Shown here piece after piece: positions 1 to 4,922 of a DNA stretch of 6,156 nt (the first letter of the stretch is position 1; each line of letters begins with the position of its first letter). The notes under the pieces were generated by a model. That model worked only from the letters and a program-made list of their open reading frames with translations, was not told the origin of the DNA and ran no database searches. A program made the translations under genes and the position numbers. This DNA is from Atribacteria bacterium SCGC AAA255-N14. Its GTDB lineage: Bacteria; Atribacterota; JS1; SB-45; 34-128. Location: positions 1 to 6,156 of the forward strand of contig ASPC01000056.1 in the NCBI GenBank assembly GCA_000405345.1, in the 5' to 3' direction.

Positions 1-19
1 GGAATTACCCAGCATACTA
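1..19. repeat. Inverted 19-bp match to 6062-6080 (edge of window)
   Basis: Positions 1-19 are the exact reverse complement of 6062-6080; the match ends at position 20 and may continue beyond the left edge. Read on the plus strand these bases encode GITQHT, the fdhA motif. Read as hypF they give VCWVI where the family normally has a segment like SPxRPIVLL. This looks like a breakpoint rather than a functional repeat. Confidence 0.85.
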
Positions 20-842
20 ACCATTCTTTTTCTTTCTCCCCGAGTTTGCAATATTGCATAATTTTTTCTAAATTAAAAGACATTATAGCAAAGGGTTTAG
101 CCTTTCTATTTTTTAACCGCCGTAATCTTGCAACAGCTTTATTATTGGAGGCATCACAAGTTAAATGAAAACCTCCTAATCCTTTAATCGCACCAATTTT
201 CCCCTCTTTTAAGAGTTTAACCGCCTCTTCTATAAGGTCATCAATACCTTCTATTTTTCTTTTATTTTGATAAAGAAACATCTGTGGACCACAATCGGCA
301 CAGGCATTTGGTTGAGCATGATATCTTCTATCCTCTATATTTTCGTATTCGCTTTGACATTGTGGGCACATTTTAAAAATGCTCATGGTAGTCTTCTCGC
401 GATCATAGGGAATATCTTTTATAATGGTAAAACGGGGACCACAGTTAGTACAATTAATAAAAGGATAGCGGAAACGTCGATTATAAGGGTCGAATAATTC
501 TTGCAGACAGTCTTCACATATGCTTATATCCGGTGAGACTAAAACAAAACTATTCTCCTCTTTAACCATACTTTTTTTAATGGAGAATTCTTTATAGCCT
601 ATTAAGGGAAGTTGATTTACTTCTATCTTTTCGATCCTGGCCAAAGGAGGGAGTTTCTTTTTTATATCACTAACAAAACTATTTATCTCTTCTGTTTTTC
701 CCTCAACTTCTATTTCCACACCCTGATTTGAATTAACTACCCAACCTGATAGATTGTAATTTTGTACTAATTTATGAATAAAGGGTCGGAAGCCGACCCC
801 CTGGACAATGCCTTTGATAATTATGTTTTTTCTAATTTTCAT
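1..842 (-). CDS. hypF: Carbamoyltransferase HypF, N-terminal part (runs off left edge)
   Basis: HypF makes the carbamoyl-derived precursor of the CN ligands of [NiFe] hydrogenases, working with HypE in the cytoplasm. I translated 280 codons from the ATG at 842. Residues 1-90 are an acylphosphatase domain (GIVQGVGFRPF at 11-21, with Arg19 and Asn37 as the expected catalytic pair). Residues 109-184 hold the diagnostic double zinc finger, Cx2Cx18Cx2Cx24Cx2Cx18Cx2C, with Cys at 109, 112, 131, 134, 159, 162, 181 and 184. From about 201 the YrdC-like domain begins (GAIKGLGGFHLTCDA, then RLKNRKAKPFAIM). The full family is about 750 residues, so only the first third is present. The start overlaps the hypB stop as ATGA (839-842), so translation is probably coupled. 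Family resemblance ends at about residue 275; the last codons (about positions 1-19) match fdhA on the opposite strand and are probably not hypF. Confidence 0.95.
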   Translation of the reverse strand, partial: MKIRKNIIIKGIVQGVGFRPFIHKLVQNYNLSGWVVNSNQGVEIEVEGKTEEINSFVSDIKKKLPPLARIEKIEVNQLPLIGYKEFSIKKSMVKEENSFVLVSPDISICEDCLQELFDPYNRRFRYPFINCTNCGPRFTIIKDIPYDREKTTMSIFKMCPQCQSEYENIEDRRYHAQPNACADCGPQMFLYQNKRKIEGIDDLIEEAVKLLKEGKIGAIKGLGGFHLTCDASNNKAVARLRRLKNRKAKPFAIMSFNLEKIMQYCKLGEKEKEWLVCWVI

Positions 843-1498
843 CTCTTTTTTTTTCTTACCCGTTCTCTTAGCCAATCGAACCAGTTATCTAAACCTTCTC
901 CGGTCTGACAAGAAATTTCAAATATCTCTAAGTTGGGGTTAATGTTTAATGCATCTTTTTTTACTTTATCCATATTAAAATTTGTATAAGCTAATAAATC
1001 AATTTTATTTATTAAAACCACACTTGCTTTGCGAAACATCACCGGATATTTTATAGGCTTATCGTCCCCTTCGGGTATACTCACCATCACTATCCTATCA
1101 TCTTCCCCCAAATAAAATCCTGCCGGACAGACTAAATTACCCACATTTTCAATGACAAAAAGGTCTATTTCTTTAAAATTATAGTTACCTAATACACCAT
1201 CTACCATATTAGCATCAAGATGGCAAGCTCCGTCAGTATTTATTTGAGTCACCGGAATATTATATTTTTCTATTCTCTCAGCATCATTGGTGGTTTGAAG
1301 ATCTCCCTCTATAACTGCAATCTTTAATTCATTCTTCAGTGAGCCTATGGTCCTTTCTAAAAGACTGGTCTTTCCAGACCCGGGAGAACTCATTAAATTG
1401 ATAGTATAAACTTTGTTTTTATTAAACATGTCTCTGTTTTTTTGAGCTATGCTATCATTGGCTTTTAAAATATTGGTAAAAACTTTTACTCGAGTCAT
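839..1498 (-). CDS. hypB: Hydrogenase nickel-incorporation GTPase HypB
   Basis: HypB is the cytoplasmic GTPase that, with HypA, delivers nickel to the large subunit of [NiFe] hydrogenase. The 219-residue protein has the P-loop SPGSGKT (38-44), the EGDLQT segment (64-69), the ENVGNLVCPAG motif (117-127) and the NKID guanine-specificity motif (164-167). Cys92, His93 and Cys124 are the conserved metal-binding residues of the G domain. The N-terminus has neither the CxxCGC nickel site of E. coli HypB nor a His-rich stretch, so it is the short form, dependent on the G-domain site. The ATG is preceded by GGAGGG (1507-1512) with 8 nt spacing. No hypA lies immediately upstream; a repeat block does. 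The gene is followed by hypF with a 4-nt overlap. Confidence 0.96.
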   Translation of the reverse strand: MTRVKVFTNILKANDSIAQKNRDMFNKNKVYTINLMSSPGSGKTSLLERTIGSLKNELKIAVIEGDLQTTNDAERIEKYNIPVTQINTDGACHLDANMVDGVLGNYNFKEIDLFVIENVGNLVCPAGFYLGEDDRIVMVSIPEGDDKPIKYPVMFRKASVVLINKIDLLAYTNFNMDKVKKDALNINPNLEIFEISCQTGEGLDNWFDWLRERVRKKKR

Positions 1499-1519
1499 TT
1501 TTCTTTCCCTCCATTTATT

Positions 1520-1688
1520 CGTATTGCGTATCGAGTATTGCGTATCGCGTCAAAATACAGTAATAAGTGATATGTAATGAGTAATGAGTTTATGCCCTTA
1601 AGTTTACAAAAACAGGTTACTTGTTACATATTACACTTACTGGTAAACCGGTAAACCAGATAACTGGTTAACCAAATACTAACGACTA
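1520..1688. repeat. Composite intergenic repeat, copy A (7-bp-period arrays)
   Basis: This stretch fills the hypB-yqgF gap and consists of short tandem arrays of period 7. They are GTATTGC/GTATCGA/GTATTGC/GTATCGC (1521-1548); GTGATAT/GTAATGA/GTAATGA (1567-1587); and GTTACTT/GTTACAT/ATTACAC (1616-1636). They are followed by an 8-bp-period GGTAAACC pair and GGTTAACC (about 1642-1673). The linkers AAAATACAGTA (1552-1562) and AAAACAGGT (1609-1617) recur in the other repeat region. An AACCAG/CTGGTT hairpin with an ATAA loop lies at 1654-1669, but no T-run follows it, so I do not call it a terminator. The right end, ACTAACGACTA (1678-1688), runs into the yqgF stop codon and is also found at 3776-3786. 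No gene is seen here. Confidence 0.85.
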
Positions 1689-2104
1689 TTTCTAAAATAC
1701 TTCTCTGCTAAAAGAACGGCTGCAAAATCATCATAATGGCAAGATGGAACTCTTAAAGACAAAGGAATAAGTTTAAAAATGCCTTGAGGGGGATGGGCTT
1801 CAAAATATTTTTTTCTTGCCCCCAAAGTGCTAAATTTTTCTTCAATTAGAATTATATTTAATTGCGAAAAGTAGTTTTTTAAGCTCTCTTCTATTCTTTT
1901 GTAATTAGTGCCGTTTCCCAAAATAATTTTATCTATCTTGTAGATATTTAAACTATTTTCGATAGCCTTCGTTATTTCCTCTGTGGAAATAACTTCTCTT
2001 TGTAAAACACTTAAACTAGAATCCACCACTGCATAGCCACACTTTTTGGTTCCCGGATCAATAGCAATGATTGTCTCTTCTTCTGGCATAATCTGTTTAA
2101 CCAT
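1679..2104 (-). CDS. YqgF/RuvX-like RNase H-fold protein
   Basis: This 141-residue protein belongs to the YqgF/RuvX RNase H-like superfamily (pre-16S rRNA nuclease or Holliday-junction resolvase-like). It has AIDPGTKKCGYAVVD (14-28, Asp16 as first catalytic acid), ILGNGTNYKR (61-70), an IEEKFSTLGARKKY block (87-100, Glu89 in the position of the usual DE..ST acid) and a C-terminal DDFAAVLLAEKY (125-136) with the last acid. The PPQGIF...LIPLSLRVPS insert recalls the divergent Firmicutes-type YqgF rather than E. coli RuvX. The ATG at 2104 has AAGGG with no spacer, so Met6 (2089) is an alternative start. It lies 16 nt after fdhD, so it is probably co-transcribed; a role in formate metabolism is not indicated. 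The stop codon lies inside a repeat end, which could have altered the last residues. Confidence 0.85.
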   Translation of the reverse strand: MVKQIMPEEETIIAIDPGTKKCGYAVVDSSLSVLQREVISTEEITKAIENSLNIYKIDKIILGNGTNYKRIEESLKNYFSQLNIILIEEKFSTLGARKKYFEAHPPQGIFKLIPLSLRVPSCHYDDFAAVLLAEKYFRNSR

Positions 2105-2120
2105 CCCTTATATCAATTAA

Positions 2121-2900
2121 TTAAACTTCTATCCGTTGGGGATGAGTATAAATATTCATCCTTTCCCCTCGAACAAACCCTACCAAAGTTATACCCACTT
2201 TTTCGGCTAGCTTTATAGCGAGGTCTGTCGGAGCTGCCCTGGAAATAACGATTGACAGCTTCCCGATAATAATCTTTTTTAAAATTCCTGAAGTTATACG
2301 GCAAGAGGTTAATATTATTTTATCTTCAGTGGTAATGTTATTTACAAGGGCTTCCCCTAATATTTTATCGATAGTATTATAACGGCTGATATCTTCAGTA
2401 AACAATATTATAGAACCCTGCTTATCAGCCAAAGCACAACTATGCACCCCTCCGGTCAATTTAAAAAAATTAGCTCTTTCCTGCATTTCAGAGATAAAAA
2501 AATAAACCAAATGGCTGCTAATTTTTAAAGAAGTATCGCTAGATAGAGAGATCTCTTTCTGTTCTTCTAATTGCTGGTAACTTCCTATCCATAAGTTACT
2601 ATTAACGATATCTTCTGACGTTAAAGAAACGCCTTTAATTTTTATATCCATTAAGCTTTGTTTTTCATTTATATCTAAAGATATAATATCCTCTTTCTTT
2701 TGTAAAATACCTGAAGTATAAAGAAAACCCAATCCTAAATATTTATATTTTTCGGGACTGCAATTTAAGGTTACTAACTTTTTTTTATTTAGCAAGATAG
2801 TAAAAATAGTTTCTCTTGATACTAAATCTGAAATTTCCTCTCTCTTGTTTCCTTCAATGCGAGTTAAATTTACCTCTGTTCCTTTTTCCTCAACAAACAA
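2121..2900 (-). CDS. fdhD: Formate dehydrogenase accessory protein FdhD (no CxxC motif)
   Basis: FdhD passes sulfur to the molybdenum/tungsten cofactor of formate dehydrogenase, which is needed for activity. The 259-residue protein matches the family along its length: LNCSPEKYKYLGLGFLYTSGI (45-65), LTGGVHSCAL (148-157), EDISRYNTIDKILG (169-182, family form EDxGRHNAxDKxxG), SRAAPTDLAIKLAE (220-233) and GITLVGFVRGERMNIYT (236-252). The CxxC motif that E. coli FdhD uses for sulfur transfer (Cys121/Cys124) is absent: the corresponding stretch around 99-112 (NSNLWIGSYQQLEE) has no cysteine. The only cysteines are 47, 155 and 200. The start is TTG at 2900, immediately after the mobA TAA and in the same frame, with a good Shine-Dalgarno at 2910-2915. 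Close neighbours mobA and focA/fdhA support the assignment. Confidence 0.92.
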   Translation of the reverse strand: MFVEEKGTEVNLTRIEGNKREEISDLVSRETIFTILLNKKKLVTLNCSPEKYKYLGLGFLYTSGILQKKEDIISLDINEKQSLMDIKIKGVSLTSEDIVNSNLWIGSYQQLEEQKEISLSSDTSLKISSHLVYFFISEMQERANFFKLTGGVHSCALADKQGSIILFTEDISRYNTIDKILGEALVNNITTEDKIILTSCRITSGILKKIIIGKLSIVISRAAPTDLAIKLAEKVGITLVGFVRGERMNIYTHPQRIEV

Positions 2901-3548
2901 TTACTCTGTCTCCTTCTTTTTTATCAACTCTTCTGCTTTTCTAAAATCATGTTTGAAGTTCACGTTAAAAAATGAATAAAACTTGGAATCATATTTTTTT
3001 ATCTCTTCATCCTCAATAAATTTAACCTTTAAATGGGGGAAAATCGCTCTAACAGAAAAAATATGCTCCGCTAAATTTCTTTCAATTATCTCCAAGCATC
3101 TCTTACTATAAATGGCACATAATGGTTCTATATAGCCATCACCATAATGGGGAATAACTATATCATTAGAATTAATATTTTTTGTCATATACTTAAGTAA
3201 TTTTACCTCTAAAAAAGGCATATCGCAACCTACTACTAAATTATATTGGGATGAAGATGCCTTTAAGCCGGAATATATCCCCACCAAAGGACCCTTCTGT
3301 GAGAATAAGTCGGGTACTACCTGTTTATAAGAGAGATATCTTTCCGGAGGCCCAACTATAATGATATTGTCCCCTACGACACACTTAAGCTTTGATATAA
3401 CTATATCGATAAGATACTTCCCATTTAGTCTGAGCATTGACTTATTTTTATCGAGACCCATTCTACTGCTCTTCCCCCCTGCTAATATAATTGCAGTTAA
3501 GGAAGGTAATTTTTTATCTTTTATTTTCATAGTGTTATATAATACCAT
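2901..3548 (-). CDS. mobA: Molybdenum cofactor guanylyltransferase MobA
   Basis: MobA transfers GMP from GTP to molybdopterin to give the guanine dinucleotide cofactor used by formate dehydrogenases. Motifs, numbered from the proposed start: LAGGKSSRMGLDKNK (22-36, nucleotide-binding loop), PDLFSQKGPLVGIYSGL (79-95), the metal-binding GCDMPF (107-112), EPLCAIY (141-147) and FFNVN (193-197). Length is 215 residues, usual for the family. The frame is open up to an ATG at 3611, but the added residues (MTRYSILDTQYD...) are encoded by a 7-bp tandem repeat and have no family counterpart. I chose 3548 because AGGA lies 5 nt upstream; an ATG at 3530 (MKIKDKK...) is possible but has no ribosome site. 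It is followed without a gap by fdhD. Confidence 0.93.
   Translation of the reverse strand: MVLYNTMKIKDKKLPSLTAIILAGGKSSRMGLDKNKSMLRLNGKYLIDIVISKLKCVVGDNIIIVGPPERYLSYKQVVPDLFSQKGPLVGIYSGLKASSSQYNLVVGCDMPFLEVKLLKYMTKNINSNDIVIPHYGDGYIEPLCAIYSKRCLEIIERNLAEHIFSVRAIFPHLKVKFIEDEEIKKYDSKFYSFFNVNFKHDFRKAEELIKKKETE
2910..2915 (-). promoter_or_regulatory. Shine-Dalgarno supporting the TTG start of fdhD
   Basis: AAGGAG on the minus strand lies inside the 3' end of mobA, 9 nt before the TTG at 2900. The codon just before that TTG is the mobA TAA, so no earlier in-frame start is possible. The site therefore supports TTG initiation with translational coupling to mobA. Confidence 0.75.
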
Positions 3549-3553
3549 TTTGT

Positions 3554-3576
3554 TCCTAAAAAATATAGCTATTATA
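3554..3576 (-). promoter_or_regulatory. Candidate -10 box and ribosome site for mobA
   Basis: On the minus strand a perfect TATAAT (3571-3576) is followed by an AGGA Shine-Dalgarno (3554-3557), 5 nt from the ATG at 3548. The leader would be only about 15 nt. The -35 region at normal spacing falls in the 7-bp repeat array and is weak (TCAATA). A TTGACT at 3606-3611 is too far away, 29 nt from the -10 box. The ribosome site is better supported than the promoter. Confidence 0.45.
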
Positions 3577-3577
3577 T

Positions 3578-3611
3578 CGTATTGCGTATCGAGTATTGAG
3601 TATCGAGTCAA
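3578..3611. repeat. 7-bp tandem array upstream of mobA (copy B1)
   Basis: Four heptamers, GTATTGC, GTATCGA, GTATTGA and GTATCGA, span 3579-3606, followed by GTCAA. The 34-bp block matches 1520-1553 upstream of hypB at 32 of 34 positions, in the same orientation. Both blocks end a short distance before a start codon (29 nt from mobA, 21 nt from hypB). The array is open in the mobA frame, giving a false N-terminal extension. Confidence 0.9.
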
Positions 3612-3960
3612 GAAAGAGAAAGAAAAAACTTAAAACCTTCTTTGTATATCGCATTACGTATCAAATATTGCTTATATGTAGTTACCCAGTTACCCTGTTT
3701 TCCAATTAATGGAATAAGCTATAGGCTCTACTTACTGTAAACTGAGAACTGAAAACTGAAGACGTGTATTTAACACTAACGACTAATTCGTATCTCGTAT
3801 AAAATACAGTACCAAGTAGTAAGTAATGAGTAATAAGATTAAATTTCTGAAATTATGAAAACAGGTACTTATTACAGGTACTTATCACAGGTACTTATCA
3901 CATGTTACACATTACTTCACTTATTGATTAGTTGGTTAGTTAGTTGCTTGGTTTAAAGTA
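3612..3960. repeat. Gene-free region of degenerate short tandem repeats (copy B2)
   Basis: There is no plausible gene on either strand in this ~350-bp stretch between focA and mobA. It holds a decayed GTATTGCGTATC-type segment (about 3645-3675) and an 8-bp GTTACCCA/GTTACCCT pair (3681-3696). Four heptamers of ACTGAAA type follow (ACTGTAA, ACTGAGA, ACTGAAA, ACTGAAG; 3734-3761), then ACTAACGACTA (3776-3786) and an ATTCGTAT segment (about 3786-3800). Next come the linker AAAATACAGTA (3801-3811), GTAGTAA/GTAATGA/GTAATAA (3816-3836), the linker AAAACAGGT (3858-3866), a 13-bp array and a GGTTAGTTAGTT stretch (about 3932-3956). From ATTCGTAT onward the parts follow the same order as copy A between yqgF and hypB. 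Confidence 0.85.
3861..3899. repeat. Three tandem 13-bp units
   Basis: ACAGGTACTTATT (3861-3873) is followed by two exact ACAGGTACTTATC units (3874-3886 and 3887-3899). The copies are nearly perfect, so this looks like a recent local expansion within the older repeat region. The matching place in copy A (1613-1629) has ACAGGTTACTTGTTAC instead. Confidence 0.9.
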
Positions 3961-3965
3961 CAATA

Positions 3966-4003
3966 AAAAGGGGTCAAATCTTAAAAAAGATATGACCCCT
4001 TTT
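3966..4003 (-). terminator. Intrinsic terminator after focA
   Basis: An inverted repeat, AAAAGGGGTCA (3966-3976) against TGACCCCTTTT (3993-4003), forms 11 perfect pairs. After one A-A mismatch the stem continues for 5 more pairs (ATCTT 3978-3982 with AAGAT 3987-3991), closed by an AAAA loop. Read on the minus strand it ends in TTTTT (3965-3969) about 20 nt after the focA stop, as expected for a Rho-independent terminator. The other strand has four T, so it may work weakly both ways. A REP-like element is an alternative origin. Confidence 0.85.
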
Positions 4004-4023
4004 GTCACTTGAATAATATATTA

Positions 4024-4896
4024 TTATTTCTTATCTTTTAAATAGACTACCCAGTACAGGGTAGAAACAAAGAAAGCACCACCTACAATATTTCCTAAAG
4101 TAACCGGGATTAAATTATTTACAAAAAACCCTCCCCAGGTGAGATTGGCTAATTTATCGGTAAGGCCGGCAGCGGCTACTACTGAAGCATTAGTTTTTAG
4201 TGCTATTCCCATCGGAACAAAATACATATTTGCCACGCAATGCTCAAATCCGCTGGCAACAAAAGCCATAATAGGGACATATATTGCCAATATTTTACCT
4301 CCAACATCTTTAGCAGCTATAGCCAACCATACTGCTAAACAAACCAGCCAGTTACATCCAATAGCACGGGAAAAAGCAGCTCCCCAGCTAAGATTGACTT
4401 TTCCGTTAGCAATTGCTAAAGCTTTTGCGCCTACAGCAAAATCACCTGTTTTCCACAGATCTGTAGCATACATAATCCAAACCAATAATAAGGAACCAAT
4501 AAAATTGGCTATATAGACCCAAAACCAACTGTTCAAGAGTTTCCTTACTGGTACACTACCATTTAGCGTACCTATTACAATTAAATTATTTCCGGTAAAT
4601 AATTCAGCTCCGGCAATAACCACCAAAATAAGCCCTACTGCAAAAACACTTCCGAACAGGAATTTAGTAATTCCTACCCCTACATATTTAGCAGCATCAA
4701 AGCTAACTATAGTAGCCAGTTCTGAGCCAAAACCAATAAAAGCTCCTGCTAAAATTCCCAAAATCATCATTTGGGTCCAAGACAAATTTGTTTTCTTTTG
4801 GCCTATGACACAAAAAGCATTAGCCACGGCAGCCGGTGGATTACATGCAGGAGCAATGTCCTTTACAATCTGGATTTTTTCTTCTTCTTTACTCAT
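4024..4896 (-). CDS. focA: Formate/nitrite transporter family channel (FocA-like)
   Basis: This inner-membrane channel of the FNT family (pentamers of six-helix subunits) carries small monovalent anions, mainly formate or nitrite. The 290-residue protein has membrane segments at roughly 42-64, 78-98, 120-143, 176-196, 202-232 (broken helix) and 256-286. Signature stretches are GAELFTGNN (96-104), AIGCNWLVCLAVW (178-190) and GFEHCVANMYFVPMGI (216-231), with His219 at the position of the conserved pore histidine. The first ~40 residues are cytoplasmic and polar. Formate is the likely substrate because fdhA ends 26 nt upstream and mobA/fdhD follow; nitrite or hydrosulfide channels share the fold. 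AAGGAG (4906-4911) lies 9 nt before the ATG. It ends in tandem TAA TAA, followed by a terminator. Confidence 0.94.
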   Translation of the reverse strand: MSKEEEKIQIVKDIAPACNPPAAVANAFCVIGQKKTNLSWTQMMILGILAGAFIGFGSELATIVSFDAAKYVGVGITKFLFGSVFAVGLILVVIAGAELFTGNNLIVIGTLNGSVPVRKLLNSWFWVYIANFIGSLLLVWIMYATDLWKTGDFAVGAKALAIANGKVNLSWGAAFSRAIGCNWLVCLAVWLAIAAKDVGGKILAIYVPIMAFVASGFEHCVANMYFVPMGIALKTNASVVAAAGLTDKLANLTWGGFFVNNLIPVTLGNIVGGAFFVSTLYWVVYLKDKK

Positions 4897-4922
4897 TCTT
4901 ACTTTCTCCTTTTTAATATTTA

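Noticed and set aside
267..497. Plus-strand open frame of 76 codons
   Set aside because: It lies antisense within the well-supported hypF zinc-finger and YrdC region and has no recognisable family features.
1525..1553. Promoter for hypB using the TTGACG on the minus strand at the repeat end (1548-1553)
   Set aside because: No acceptable -10 box lies 16-18 nt downstream; the next AT-rich hexamer is about 28 nt away.
1654..1669. Terminator after yqgF
   Set aside because: The AACCAG/CTGGTT hairpin is only 6 bp and no T-run follows on the minus strand; it is better explained as part of the GGTAAACC/GGTTAACC repeat.
2113..2304. Minus-strand open frame of 63 codons overlapping fdhD
   Set aside because: It is out of frame within the conserved C-terminal part of fdhD and has no motif of its own.
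3361..3633. Plus-strand open frame of 90 codons
   Set aside because: It is antisense to the mobA nucleotide-binding region, and its end runs into the heptamer repeat.
3861..3899. Possible CRISPR-like array
   Set aside because: The 13-bp units are directly tandem with no spacers, and no cas gene is present.
4139..4516. Plus-strand open frame of 125 codons
   Set aside because: It is antisense to focA membrane helices; an Ala-rich product is expected from the reverse of such coding sequence.
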